A stretch of 64,000 nucleotides of DNA from Nonomuraea polychroma (lineage in GTDB: Bacteria; Actinomycetota; Actinomycetes; Streptosporangiales; Streptosporangiaceae): assembly GCF_004011505.1 (NCBI RefSeq), contig NZ_SAUN01000001.1, positions 10,319,501 to 10,383,500 of the forward strand. Direction: 5' to 3'. A program made the translations under genes and the position numbers. The notes beneath the pieces are model-generated. The model did not search any database and was not told the DNA's origin. It was given only the letters and a program-made list of their open reading frames with translations. This document shows, in pieces, positions 32,523-41,247 of the stretch; within the stretch, counting starts at the first letter, position 1, and each line of letters begins with the position of its first letter.

Positions 32523-32586
32523 CGGAGGCGCATCACAATGACGAAAGGGGGGTGGTGCAGCCGTGACCGAGGTGCATCACGAAGAC
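32499..32586 (+). repeat. 44-bp tandem duplication at the sigma/anti-sigma junction
   Basis: Two imperfect copies, 32499-32542 and 32543-32586, about 36 of 44 bases identical. Each contains GAAAGGGGGG as ribosome site and a CCGTGAC stop-start overlap followed by GAG and GCATCAC. The first copy therefore carries a second, unused-looking start region for the anti-sigma gene. Confidence 0.85.
32519..32566 (+). CDS. Mini-ORF linking sigma and anti-sigma genes
   Basis: A 15-codon frame (MTEAHHNDERGVVQP) created by the junction duplication. Its GTG overlaps the sigma stop and its TGA overlaps the GTG start of the anti-sigma gene, so ribosomes can pass through stop-start overlaps twice in a row. 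The peptide itself is a broken copy of the anti-sigma N-terminus (MTEVHHED). It may tune the sigma to anti-sigma ratio. Confidence 0.45.
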   Translation: MTEAHHNDERGVVQP

Positions 32587-33258
32587 GTGGCCGCGTACGC
32601 GCTCGGCCTGCTCGACGAGCACGAGCGGGCGGCGTTCGAACGCCATCTGGCCGGCTGCGCCAGCTGCGCCGACGAGGTGGGGGCGTTCGCCGAGATGGGG
32701 CAGCTGATCAGGGGCGTGCACCCGGACGATCTCCTGCCCAACCCGCCGGACCCGCAGGTCGAATCACTTCTGGTACGCCGTGCCGCCACCGAACGCCGTC
32801 GCCGCCGCCTCCACCGCACGATCACGGCCGCGGCCGCGTGTGTCCTGATCGCCGCCGGAGTCTTCCTCGCGGTCAATTCGCTCACCAGCGGCCCCAATCC
32901 CGACAGCATTCACGGTCCGGCCCGCGAGCTGCTCATGACCGGGAACACCTACTCCGCCACCGACCCCGCCACCGGCACCACCGCCGTCGTCGGCCTGGAG
33001 GACAAGGGCTGGGGCACCCACGTCGCGCTGGAGCTCAAGGGCGTCAAGGGCCCGCTGCAGTGCCGGCTGCTCGCGGTCGGCGACGACGGCCGCTCCGAGG
33101 TCGTGGCCAGCTGGGGCGTCCCCGACAAGGGGTACGGCGTGCCCGGCTCCCCCGATCCCCTGGTGTTGCACGGCGGCACCAGCCTGCCCCAGGACGACCT
33201 CAACCACTTCACGATCGAGACCTTCGAGGGCCGGACCCTGGCCACCATCGCGGTGTAA
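32563..33258 (+). CDS. Anti-sigma factor with zinc-finger (zf-HC2)
   Basis: A 231-residue membrane anti-sigma factor. The zinc-binding motif is FERHLAGCASCADEV near residues 25-39 (HxxxCxxC). One membrane segment lies at about 88-108 (AAACVLIAAGVFLAVNSL). The extracytoplasmic C-terminal domain of about 120 residues (RskA-like) has the VVGLEDKGWGTHVALEL block. It binds the sigma factor encoded just upstream until a signal releases it. Confidence 0.9.
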   Translation: MTEVHHEDVAAYALGLLDEHERAAFERHLAGCASCADEVGAFAEMGQLIRGVHPDDLLPNPPDPQVESLLVRRAATERRRRRLHRTITAAAACVLIAAGVFLAVNSLTSGPNPDSIHGPARELLMTGNTYSATDPATGTTAVVGLEDKGWGTHVALELKGVKGPLQCRLLAVGDDGRSEVVASWGVPDKGYGVPGSPDPLVLHGGTSLPQDDLNHFTIETFEGRTLATIAV

Positions 33259-34112
33259 TGCCCATGCGCATCGACCTGCACAGCCACAGCGACGCCTCCG
33301 ACGGCACCCAGCCCCCGGCCGACGTGGTGAGCCGGGCCCGCGAGCGGGGCCTCGACGTGCTCGCGCTGACCGACCACGACAACGTGGACGGGCATCGCGC
33401 GGCGATCGAGGCGCTGCCCGCCGGGCTGACGTTCGTGCCGGGCATGGAGTTGTCGTGCCGGCGCGCCGGGCAGAGCATCCACCTGCTCGCGTACCTCTTC
33501 GACCCGCTGGAGCCGGACTTGGCGGCCGAGTGCGTGCGCATCAGGGAGGCCCGCGAGCTGCGCGGACGGCTCACCGTGGAGCGGCTGGTGGAGCTGGGCG
33601 CTCCGGTCACCTGGGAGCAGGTGTCCGAGCTGGCCGCGGGTAGCCCGGTGGGGCGGCCGCACATCGCCCGGGCCATGGTTGCCGCCGGGGTGATCGCCGC
33701 GCCGGAGCTGGCGTTCACACCGGAGTGGATCGGGACGGGCGGCCGCGCGCACGTCGCCCGTTACGCGCTGGACCCCGAAAGGGCGGTCCGCCTGGTACGT
33801 GCCGCGGGCGGGGTCCCGGTGCTGGCCCATCCGAAGGCGGCCAAGCGCGGCACGGTCGTGCCCGACGAGTGGATCGCCGAGCTGGCGGAGGCCGGGCTGT
33901 TCGGGGTCGAGGCCGATCATCGGGACCACGAGGCGCCCGCGCGGGCCCACGTCCGCGGGCTGGCGGGGGAGTTGGGGCTGGCGGTGACCGGGTCGAGCGA
34001 CGACCACGGCGAGCTGACCGGCCACCGGCTGGGCTGCGAGACGACCGCACCGGAGGTCTACGAGCGCCTGGTGGCCGAGGCGACGGGCGCGACGCCCGTC
34101 ATTGCCGGCTGA
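33258..34112 (+). CDS. PHP-domain metal-dependent phosphoesterase
   Basis: A 284-residue protein with the PHP fold related to TrpH and the histidinol phosphatases. The metal ligands are visible in RIDLHSHSDASDG near residue 4, LTDHDNVDGH near 38, ELSC near 64 and SSDDHG near 246. It may act on nucleoside 3',5'-bisphosphates or short RNA, as TrpH/RNase AM does. It overlaps the anti-sigma stop (TAATG), so it lies in the sigma operon. Confidence 0.92.
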   Translation: MPMRIDLHSHSDASDGTQPPADVVSRARERGLDVLALTDHDNVDGHRAAIEALPAGLTFVPGMELSCRRAGQSIHLLAYLFDPLEPDLAAECVRIREARELRGRLTVERLVELGAPVTWEQVSELAAGSPVGRPHIARAMVAAGVIAAPELAFTPEWIGTGGRAHVARYALDPERAVRLVRAAGGVPVLAHPKAAKRGTVVPDEWIAELAEAGLFGVEADHRDHEAPARAHVRGLAGELGLAVTGSSDDHGELTGHRLGCETTAPEVYERLVAEATGATPVIAG

Positions 34113-34115
34113 GGA

Positions 34116-34733
34116 TCACTCCGGCTTCTGCGGCGCTGAGAAGTGGGTGGCGAACCAGTCGCGGGCGTGCTCGGCCACCGCGTCCAGCGCGCCCGGCTCC
34201 TCGAACAGGTGAGTGGCGCCGGGCACGATGGTCAGCCTGCTCTCGGCCCGCAACCGCCGCTGCGCCTCCTCGTTCAGCTCCACCACCACCGGGTCCCTGC
34301 CGCCCACGATGAGCAGCGTCGGCGCTCGTACCGCGGCCAGCCGCGGCCCCGCCAGGTCCGGCCGCCCGCCGCGCGAGACGATCGCCGCGATCGCATTGTC
34401 CGGCTCGGCGGCCGCCCACAGCGCGGCGGCGGCCCCGGTGCTCGCGCCGAAATACCCGATCGGCAGATCCTTGGCCTCCGGTTGCTCCCGCACCCAACTC
34501 GTCCGCTCCAGCAACCGCTCGGCCAGCAGCCCGATGTCGAACACGTTCGCCCGATCGGTCTCCTCCTCCGGCGTGAGCAGGTCGAACAGCAGCGTGCCCA
34601 GCCCTGCCTGGTTGAGCGTGCTCGCCACGTAACGGTTGCGCGGGCTGAACCGGCTGCTCCCGCTGCCGTGCACGAACACCACGATCCCCTGAGCGGCATC
34701 AGGAACGATCAGATCGCCGGCCACGTGACACAC
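34116..34733 (-). CDS. Dienelactone hydrolase-like alpha/beta hydrolase
   Basis: A 205-residue alpha/beta hydrolase. The oxyanion region is VVFVHGSGSSRFSPRNR near residue 18, the nucleophile Ser is in GYFGASTGAAAAL (GxSxG) near 97, the acid is in LIVGGRDPVV near 143, and the catalytic His is in PGATHLFEEPG near 176. Related short hydrolases are often fused to phosphoribosyltransferases in actinomycetes. The start may be the GTG at 34733 or at 34724. Confidence 0.87.
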   Translation of the reverse strand: MCHVAGDLIVPDAAQGIVVFVHGSGSSRFSPRNRYVASTLNQAGLGTLLFDLLTPEEETDRANVFDIGLLAERLLERTSWVREQPEAKDLPIGYFGASTGAAAALWAAAEPDNAIAAIVSRGGRPDLAGPRLAAVRAPTLLIVGGRDPVVVELNEEAQRRLRAESRLTIVPGATHLFEEPGALDAVAEHARDWFATHFSAPQKPE

Positions 34734-34784
34734 CTCCCCAATGACGTGCCGCTACCCCCGTACGCCCAGGTCTACCCTGGCCTC

Positions 34785-35306
34785 ATGCCCGTGGAACCGG
34801 AGCCCGACTGCTGGACGCACCCGCACATCGAGGTCCGGCCCTCGCTCATCGCCGGCGACGGCCTGTTCGCCACGGCGGCCATCCCGGCCGGGACCGTCGT
34901 GTCGCGACTCGGCGGACGGCTGGTCACCTGGACCGAGCTGCAGGACCTGTTCGCCGACCCCGCGGTCCCGTACGTCGACACGATCGCCGCGCACGGCGAC
35001 CTCCATCTGGTCCTGCCGCCCGGCCGGCCGATCGGCAAGAGCAACCACAGCTGCGACCCCAACCTGTGGTGGACGGGCCCGTACACCCTGGCCGCGCGCC
35101 GCGACCTCCGTCCGGGCGAGGAGGTCACGAACGACTACGCCACCTGCACCGCCGCGCCCGGCTTCGCCATGGAGTGCCGGTGCGGCACGGCGCTCTGCCG
35201 CGGCCTGATCACCGGTGCGGACTGGAGACGCGCCGACCTCCAGGAGCGATACGGCGATCATTGGACGCCGGCCCTGCTCGAGCTCATCCGGGCGATGAGC
35301 CCCTGA
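34785..35306 (+). CDS. SET-domain protein
   Basis: A 173-residue protein consisting of one SET domain, the lysine-methyltransferase fold. The motifs are SLIAGDGLFATAAIPAGTVV near residue 21, GKSNHSCDPNLWW (cofactor-binding NHSCxPN) near 85, PGEEVTNDYAT near 110, and a post-SET-like Cys cluster CRCGTALCRG near 130. It is probably a protein methyltransferase; the target is unknown. Confidence 0.88.
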   Translation: MPVEPEPDCWTHPHIEVRPSLIAGDGLFATAAIPAGTVVSRLGGRLVTWTELQDLFADPAVPYVDTIAAHGDLHLVLPPGRPIGKSNHSCDPNLWWTGPYTLAARRDLRPGEEVTNDYATCTAAPGFAMECRCGTALCRGLITGADWRRADLQERYGDHWTPALLELIRAMSP

Positions 35307-35336
35307 TGGACCGATGTCCTTGGCATACTTGGTTGA

Positions 35337-36038
35337 ATGTCGGATTTTGTGGAGTTTTGTGCGAAGGGGCGTGCTGCCCTCCTGTCCGGCCGGGCCACCC
35401 ATGACCTGCCCATGGTGGAAGGCGCGAGGCGATGGGGCGCCGCGGTCGTGCTCCGCCCCGAAGGCGCGGTCGTGGACCGCCTCTCGGAACTGGCCGCGAC
35501 CATAGACGCCCCGGGCCACTGGGTGCACGGCGGTCCGACCCTGCACGTCACCCTCAGGTCCCTGGAGCCCTACCGCGACCGCATTCCCGAGGACGACCCT
35601 CTGCGCCGGACGTACGCGCGAGCCATGGCCGAGACCGCCACCGGCGTGGCGCCCGCAAGAATCCGCCTGAAGGGCGTGAGCCCCCATCGGGGCGGCGTGC
35701 TGGTGTACGGCCACCCCGAGGACGACACCCTCGTCACGTTGTGGAAGCGCTTCGCCCACGCCATGGAGAGCCGCGGCGTCAGGGACCTGGAGCACGGCCG
35801 GATCCGCGACCGCTGGTACGTGAGCCTTGTCCACTTCGCCGGACCCCTCCTCAACCCGCGCGAGATCGTCGCGTGGTGCGACGCCCACGCCGACGCCGAC
35901 TTCGGGGTGACCGAGCTGACCTCGGTGGAGGTCGTCCAGTTCGTGCTCACGGGACAGCGCATCAAGGTCAGGTCCCTGGAGCGGGCGGTCCTGGGCGACG
36001 AGAGCGACGGGGCGTCACCCGGCCCCATTCCTGGGTGA
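35337..36038 (+). CDS. 2H-phosphoesterase-like protein
   Basis: A 233-residue cytosolic protein. One HxT-like motif is clear (GPTLHVTLRSLEPY near residue 67). The second motif expected of the 2'-5' RNA ligase / cyclic phosphodiesterase superfamily is weaker (DRWYVSLVHFAGPL near 160), lacking the usual His in the first place. I suggest a 2H-type phosphoesterase with reservation. It follows the SET gene by 30 bp on the same strand. Confidence 0.5.
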   Translation: MSDFVEFCAKGRAALLSGRATHDLPMVEGARRWGAAVVLRPEGAVVDRLSELAATIDAPGHWVHGGPTLHVTLRSLEPYRDRIPEDDPLRRTYARAMAETATGVAPARIRLKGVSPHRGGVLVYGHPEDDTLVTLWKRFAHAMESRGVRDLEHGRIRDRWYVSLVHFAGPLLNPREIVAWCDAHADADFGVTELTSVEVVQFVLTGQRIKVRSLERAVLGDESDGASPGPIPG

Positions 36039-36055
36039 CACCCCGCCGCCGTCGG

Positions 36056-36427
36056 TCAGCCGAGCACCAGCGCAGTGACGAACTGCAGCACGTGCCAGGC
36101 CACGAAGGCCCCCGCCGACCAGAACGCCCACTCCTTGCTCCGCTGGATCCTGGACACCCAGCGGAGCCCGGCCACCGGCTCCTCGGGCGTCCGGATGGTC
36201 CGGGCCGCGAGCAGCGCGGACGCCAGCCAGGTGAGCGCCGAGGCGGCCACCAGTCCGAACGACAGTGCCCGCAGGATGTCGCCGGGCGCCTCGTCGAAGG
36301 GCAGCTGCCGGGTCCAGAAGGCCACGACGCCGGCAAGCAGCGCGACGGTGATCCGTCTGTCCTTGCGAGCCTGTCGCTTGAGCCACTTCAGATCTCGCCG
36401 CATTTGACTCTTGAGCATCCGGATCAC
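36056..36427 (-). CDS. Hypothetical small membrane protein
   Basis: A 123-residue protein with a strongly basic N-terminus (about ten Lys/Arg in the first 25 residues) and three hydrophobic segments, near residues 28-39, 52-74 and 100-122. No family recognised. It converges on the 2H-phosphoesterase-like gene and precedes nothing obvious. Confidence 0.6.
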   Translation of the reverse strand: MIRMLKSQMRRDLKWLKRQARKDRRITVALLAGVVAFWTRQLPFDEAPGDILRALSFGLVAASALTWLASALLAARTIRTPEEPVAGLRWVSRIQRSKEWAFWSAGAFVAWHVLQFVTALVLG

Positions 36428-36521
36428 CTCCGAGTGGATGAGCTGGTAGCACCAGCTAACGGGAGGATCCGGAGAAGATCTGCGACCTCACATCTGAAAA
36501 TTCACGACTTTTGCCGGTGTT

Positions 36522-39500
36522 TCACGCCAATTCCCGTAGCTCTTCCGCCACCCGCTGCACCTCGACGATGTCACCCACTTCTTCGAGCGTGCGCACGGCC
36601 TCGGCCAGATACGAGATCGCCGCGCCCCGGTCGCCCAGTCTGGCCGAGATCAGCCCGAGCGCCCGCAGCGCGCATCCGAGGTCCCGCCTGGTCCCGCACT
36701 CCAGGTGCACGTCCCTGGCCTGGCGCGCGTAGACCAGCGCCTCCTCGCCCCGGTCCAGGTCGAGCAGCACCATGGCCAGCGTCGTGAGCGCCGCGGCCCA
36801 CCGGTCCCTGGTGCCGGTCTCGTTCTGCAGCTCGACCGTCTCCATGGCCGGCTCGAGCGCCGCGGCCGGGCGGCCCGCCGTGTGCAGCGCCTGCGCGATC
36901 GACAACAAGGCGCTGGCCCGGTTGTCACGCAGCTCCTCCCTGATCGCCAGCGACGCCTTCGCCGCCCGCAGGGCGGGCTTGTGCATCCCGAGCGACAGGT
37001 ACGTGTACGCCAGCGTCTCCTGCACGTCCGCCTCGGCCCGCCGGTTGCCCATGCCCTGCACGATGTCGAGGGCCTCCAGCGCGTACACGAACGCCACCTG
37101 GACCATGCCCTGGCGCCGCCGCACCCTGGCGAGCCTGTTGAGCATCCGGGCCTCGACGGGCTCGTCGTGGATCACCCGGCTGATCGTCAGCGCCTGGTTC
37201 AGGTAGTCGTCGGCACGCAGGTAGTCCGACAACCGCCAGTGCACCAGGCCGATGTCGCCGAGCGTCTCGGCCTTGCCCTGCTCGTGATGGAGCTCGACCT
37301 GCACGGCCAGGGCCTGCTCGTAGTAGTCGAGGGCCTCGTCGTACCGGGAGCCGTTGCGGGCGATGCGCCCGAGCGCGCACAGGGCCCGGCCGCACCCGTG
37401 CTGATCGCCCGTGGCGGTGTAGCCGGCCAGCGCCCGCTCGGCGTCGCGCTGCGCGTCGTGCGGCAGCCGCAGCAGGTCGTAGATCTCGGCCAGGCAGAGC
37501 AGGGTCTCGGCCTCGGCGTGCTCGTCGCCCAGCTCGTGGCAGATCGACAGAGCATCCAGGCCCTCCGACAGCGCCGCGTTGGGCTCGCCCAGGTTCTGCT
37601 GCACCCGGGCCAGGATGATCAGGCTCTGCGCGGTGCCCCGGCGGTCACCCAGTTCTTCGCGCACGTCCAGGGCCTGGCCGGCGTAGTGCAGCGCCAGCTC
37701 GTACCGCTCCTGGGACAGGTGCAGCCGCGAGAGTGTGTGCAGGCAGCCGGCCACGCCGGCCAGGTCGCCGATCTCCCGGTAGAGCTCCAGCGCCTCGCCC
37801 GCGCAGTTGAGCGCGTCCTCGCTGTTGCCCGCGATGCCGTGCACCTCGGCCAGATCGTCGAGCGCGCGGGCGCGCCCCACGTTGTCGCCGAGCTCGGTGT
37901 AGTCGGCCAGCGACTCGCCGATGAACCTGGCGGCCAGTGTCGACGGCCCGATGTCCCGGTGAATGGAGCCGAGGTTGCCGCGCATGAGCGCGATCGCCCG
38001 CCGGTTGCCGACCTGCATGGCCGAGGTCAGCCCGGCCTGCTGGATCTCCAGGTTGTTCTCGTAGAACCGCAGCCGCCTGAACGGCTCGAACACGGCCTCG
38101 GCCAGCCGCCAGGCCATCCCGTGCGCGCCGCTCTCCTCGGCCAGCCGCACGGCCGACACCAGCGAACGCCGCTCGGCCTCGAACCACTCGCGCGGCGTCG
38201 CCGGATCGGTCGCGACCGCCAGGTAGTGGTCGAGCAGCCGCGCCCTGGCCTCGCGCACGCCTGCCTCGGCGTGCCTGCCCAGCTCCCTGGCCAGCCGCTT
38301 GACCAGGTCGTGCACCCGGTACCGCGGCCCGGGCAGCGGCTCGACGAGGTAGGCCCGGTGCAGGCCCTCCACGGCGACCACGGCCTCGCTCACCGGCACA
38401 CCGAGCGCGGCGGCCAGCACTTCAGGCGTGAAGTCCCGTCCCGGCAGCAGCCCCACGTGCCGGAACGCCCGTCGCTGCGCCGGGCTCAGCGACTCGTACG
38501 CCAGGTCCAGCGCCGACCTGAACGCCTCCTCGGGGTCTCCCACCAGCAGCCGGTCCGGCCTGCGCAGCTCCTGCACGCGCGACCGCACGCTCATACCGGG
38601 ATTCTCGGCCAGCTTGGCCGCCGAGATCCGTAACGCGAACGGATGGTACGAGCACACCCTGGCCAGCTCCGCGAGCGCGTCCCGGTCGGCGGCCCGCCGC
38701 GAGCCCTCCCCGAGCACCGCCACCAGCAGCGCCACCGCGTTTCCCGGGTCGAGCACGGGCAGGTCCATGAGGTCGGCGTGGCCGGTGGCGCGCAGCGGCG
38801 CCATCCGCGTCCGGCTGGTCACCAGCACCACGCAGTCCTTGCTGCCCGGCAGCAGCGGCCGCACCTGGCCGGGGTCGGCGGCGTTGTCGAGGATGAGCAG
38901 CAGCCGGCGCCCGGCGATCCTGCTGCGGTAGAGGAGCATCAGCTCGGCCTCGTCGGAGGCGGGCTCGCTGACGCCCAGCGAGCGCAGGATCTGCCCGAGC
39001 GCCTCCACGGCGTTCATCGGGGGCTGGCTCGGTGACTGGCCCCGCAGGTCGATCACGATCTGGCCGTCGGGGAACCGGTCGGCGTGCAGATGGCCCCAGT
39101 GCGTCACCAGCGCGGTCTTGCCCACGCCCGGTAAGCCCTGCACGACCATGGTGTTCGTCCTGCGGGGCCGTTCCAGCCAGGCCGTGAGGATGTCCAGGCT
39201 CTGCTGCCGCCCGGTGAAGTCCGGCACGTCGGCATGCAGCTGGCGGGGCTTGGGCAGCTCGCCGACCGGCAGCGGATCCACCGGCGCGCCGGGGCGGGTC
39301 AGGAACGGCGTCACCCGGCCGGTCCAGGGCTCCGACAACTGCTCCCAGTCGCCGGCTGCGGCCCGCAGCGCGGGCGGGTCCTCGATCCGCAGGCGCCGGT
39401 AACCGGGGCGTACCAGCCAGCCGCGCTGGACCCACTGCTGGAGCTGCCGCTGCACCACGTCGGGGGAGCTGCCCACCAGGTCGGCCAGGGTCTCCATGGA

Positions 39501-39962
39501 CAGCGGCGGAGCGGACTCCGAGGCCAGCCCGTAGCGCTCGTCGAGGTGCAGCAACCACACAGCGAGGCGGGCGGCGACCGGGGCGCGGGCGAGCGCCTCG
39601 TGCCTGCGGGCGGCCACGTGCCTGGCGAACAGCTCCTGGACCAGCGCCGTGGCCACGGTCGGGCTGGCCGAGGCGTGCTCGCGCAGCCGCCGTATGTCGA
39701 TGGGCCAGGCCCGCAGCTCGGTGAGCGCGTCCACCCTGACCCGCTCGCTCGGGCTCCAGAAGGCCAGCTCGCCGATGAGGTCGCCGTCGCCGCGCAGGTC
39801 GTGAATGGCCTCGCGCTCTCCGGCGGGGGTGTATTCGCGGGCGTAGCCGTAGTCGATGACGTAAACGCGGCCGACCGGCCGCAACGGGGAGCAAATGGTC
39901 TCGTTACGCCGGAACACGCGCGGACGGGCGCCCTCGTCGACCAGTGACCTGAACGATTCCAC
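36522..39962 (-). CDS. Crp-like / NB-ARC / TPR fusion regulator
   Basis: A protein of 1146 residues from the GTG at 39962. Residues 1-120 have the cyclic-nucleotide-binding fold (VYVIDYGYAREYTPAGER, then GELAFWSPSERV at the phosphate-binding cassette). A Crp-type winged helix follows at about 130-205 (METLADLVGSSPDVVQRQLQ). An NB-ARC/STAND ATPase comes next, with Walker A VVQGLPGVGKTALV near 280, Walker B RRLLLILDNA near 350 and CVVLVTSRTRM near 380. Finally about 500 residues of TPR repeats reach the C-terminus. AfsR/SARP regulators have the same NB-ARC-TPR tail but a different DNA-binding head; here a Crp head replaces it. It lies 105 bp downstream of glnR, beyond a terminator. Confidence 0.88.
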   Translation of the reverse strand: MESFRSLVDEGARPRVFRRNETICSPLRPVGRVYVIDYGYAREYTPAGEREAIHDLRGDGDLIGELAFWSPSERVRVDALTELRAWPIDIRRLREHASASPTVATALVQELFARHVAARRHEALARAPVAARLAVWLLHLDERYGLASESAPPLSMETLADLVGSSPDVVQRQLQQWVQRGWLVRPGYRRLRIEDPPALRAAAGDWEQLSEPWTGRVTPFLTRPGAPVDPLPVGELPKPRQLHADVPDFTGRQQSLDILTAWLERPRRTNTMVVQGLPGVGKTALVTHWGHLHADRFPDGQIVIDLRGQSPSQPPMNAVEALGQILRSLGVSEPASDEAELMLLYRSRIAGRRLLLILDNAADPGQVRPLLPGSKDCVVLVTSRTRMAPLRATGHADLMDLPVLDPGNAVALLVAVLGEGSRRAADRDALAELARVCSYHPFALRISAAKLAENPGMSVRSRVQELRRPDRLLVGDPEEAFRSALDLAYESLSPAQRRAFRHVGLLPGRDFTPEVLAAALGVPVSEAVVAVEGLHRAYLVEPLPGPRYRVHDLVKRLARELGRHAEAGVREARARLLDHYLAVATDPATPREWFEAERRSLVSAVRLAEESGAHGMAWRLAEAVFEPFRRLRFYENNLEIQQAGLTSAMQVGNRRAIALMRGNLGSIHRDIGPSTLAARFIGESLADYTELGDNVGRARALDDLAEVHGIAGNSEDALNCAGEALELYREIGDLAGVAGCLHTLSRLHLSQERYELALHYAGQALDVREELGDRRGTAQSLIILARVQQNLGEPNAALSEGLDALSICHELGDEHAEAETLLCLAEIYDLLRLPHDAQRDAERALAGYTATGDQHGCGRALCALGRIARNGSRYDEALDYYEQALAVQVELHHEQGKAETLGDIGLVHWRLSDYLRADDYLNQALTISRVIHDEPVEARMLNRLARVRRRQGMVQVAFVYALEALDIVQGMGNRRAEADVQETLAYTYLSLGMHKPALRAAKASLAIREELRDNRASALLSIAQALHTAGRPAAALEPAMETVELQNETGTRDRWAAALTTLAMVLLDLDRGEEALVYARQARDVHLECGTRRDLGCALRALGLISARLGDRGAAISYLAEAVRTLEEVGDIVEVQRVAEELRELA

Positions 39963-40011
39963 CCCGACACCATCCCCCTGTGGACGGCGGTGTCCTCGAC
40001 GTGACAGATGC

Positions 40012-40047
40012 AAAACGAGCCGAACACCAATGTGTCACATCGGCTCG
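40012..40047 (-). terminator. Terminator of glnR
   Basis: On the minus strand CGAGCCGA (40047-40040) pairs with TCGGCTCG (40023-40016), with a second ACAC/GTGT pair in the loop, and TTTT follows at 40015-40012. It lies 20 bp beyond the glnR stop and separates it from the Crp/NB-ARC gene. Confidence 0.8.
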
Positions 40048-40066
40048 AACCCTGCCAGATCAGAGA

Positions 40067-40759
40067 TCAGACGTGTGCGGTGTCGGTGCGGTCGGGGACG
40101 AAACGGTAACCGACGTTGCGGACCGTTCCGATCAGCGACTCGTATTCGGTGCCGAGCTTGGCGCGCAGGCGCCGCACGTGCACGTCGACCGTCCTGGTGC
40201 CGCCGAAGTAGTCGTAGCCCCAGACCTCCTGCAGCAGCTGGGCGCGGGTGAAGACCCTGCCCGGGTGCTGGGCGAGGTATTTCAGCAGCTCGAACTCCTT
40301 GAACGTCAGGTCGAGCACCCGGCCGCGCAGGCGGGCGGTGTAGGTGGCCTCGTCGATGGCCAGGTCGCCGCTGCGGATCTCGTCGGGCACGTCCTCCGAG
40401 GCGAGCTGCGAGATGCGGCCGGTCGCCATGCGCAGCCGCGCCTCGACCTCGGCCGGGCCCGCGCTGTCGAGCAGCACGTCGTCGGCGCCCCACTCGGCGG
40501 TCATCGCGGCCAGACCGCCCTCGGTCACGATCACCAGCAACGGGCAGTCGATGCCGGTCGTGCGGATCAACCGGCACAGACTCTTGGCCTGCACCAGCTC
40601 CTTGCGCGCGTCCACGAGGACGGCATCGGCCGGTGGTGTGTCGATCAGCGCGGATGCCTCCGCCGGAACGACCCGGACCGAGTGAAGCAGCAACCCCAGC
40701 GCCGGAAGCACCTCGGCTGATGGCTCGAGGGCGTTGGTCAGCAGGAGCAGGTTGCTCAT
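40067..40759 (-). CDS. glnR: GlnR, global nitrogen response regulator
   Basis: A 230-residue OmpR-family regulator that is very close to what I remember of Streptomyces GlnR: it starts MSNLLLLTNALEPSAEVLPA and has the GGLAAMTAEWGADDVLLDSA block. The receiver keeps Asp50 (AVLVDARKEL) but lacks the N-terminal acidic pair, as in orphan GlnR proteins that are not phosphorylated in the usual way. The DNA-binding domain (about 135-225) contains FKEFELLKYLAQHPGRVFTR and TVDVHVRRLRAKL. It activates nitrogen assimilation genes. TAGGAGG precedes the ATG. Confidence 0.95.
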   Translation of the reverse strand: MSNLLLLTNALEPSAEVLPALGLLLHSVRVVPAEASALIDTPPADAVLVDARKELVQAKSLCRLIRTTGIDCPLLVIVTEGGLAAMTAEWGADDVLLDSAGPAEVEARLRMATGRISQLASEDVPDEIRSGDLAIDEATYTARLRGRVLDLTFKEFELLKYLAQHPGRVFTRAQLLQEVWGYDYFGGTRTVDVHVRRLRAKLGTEYESLIGTVRNVGYRFVPDRTDTAHV

Positions 40760-40933
40760 TACGGCCTCCTAAACGCGCAAGGACCCGGGGGCTACGTCGC
40801 CCAGGTCCTGTAGGTGAGGATATCCCACGAGTAAGTCACGTCCATTGCGCGTCCACCAGGTGAACAGCGCGTTCTCGGAAACAACCTCGTTAAGGGCGAC
40901 GCACAATGGACCGAGGTAGAGGGTGAGGATGGC

Positions 40934-41185
40934 ATGGCCACTGGAAAAGTGCGGTATTGGGCGGCGGCCAAGGAAGCGGCCGGCGTGGCCGAGGAAGCCT
41001 ACGAAGCAGTCACGCTTGGTGAACTAATGACGAAAATCACACAAAATCGTGCAGACCTGGCACGCGTCGTGCGGCGTTGTTCGTTCCTCGTGGACGGTTC
41101 GCCGGTCGGCAAACGACCTCATGACGAGGTCGTTCTGGCTGACGGCGCGACCGTGGAGGTGCTGCCGCCGTTCGCCGGCGGGTGA
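40934..41185 (+). CDS. MoaD/ThiS-family sulfur carrier protein
   Basis: An 83-residue ubiquitin-like sulfur carrier. It ends in the diagnostic PPFAGG, whose C-terminal Gly-Gly is thiocarboxylated. The rest has VRYWAAAKEAAG at the start and SFLVDGSPVGKRPHDEVVLA. The target pathway could be molybdopterin or cysteine/thio-cofactor synthesis; the sulfurtransferase operon 2 kb downstream may be related. It is divergent from glnR. Confidence 0.9.
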   Translation: MATGKVRYWAAAKEAAGVAEEAYEAVTLGELMTKITQNRADLARVVRRCSFLVDGSPVGKRPHDEVVLADGATVEVLPPFAGG

Positions 41186-41247
41186 TCGCACGTCTTCTCG
41201 GGGAATGAGTCGATAGGCTCTTGCCCCCCGTCCAGACAGGGAGCCTC

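Noticed and set aside
40760..40933. Search for a GlnR or nitrogen-control box in the glnR upstream region
   Set aside because: Only weak GTNAC-like pieces are visible and the GAAAC half-sites are not in the needed spacing.
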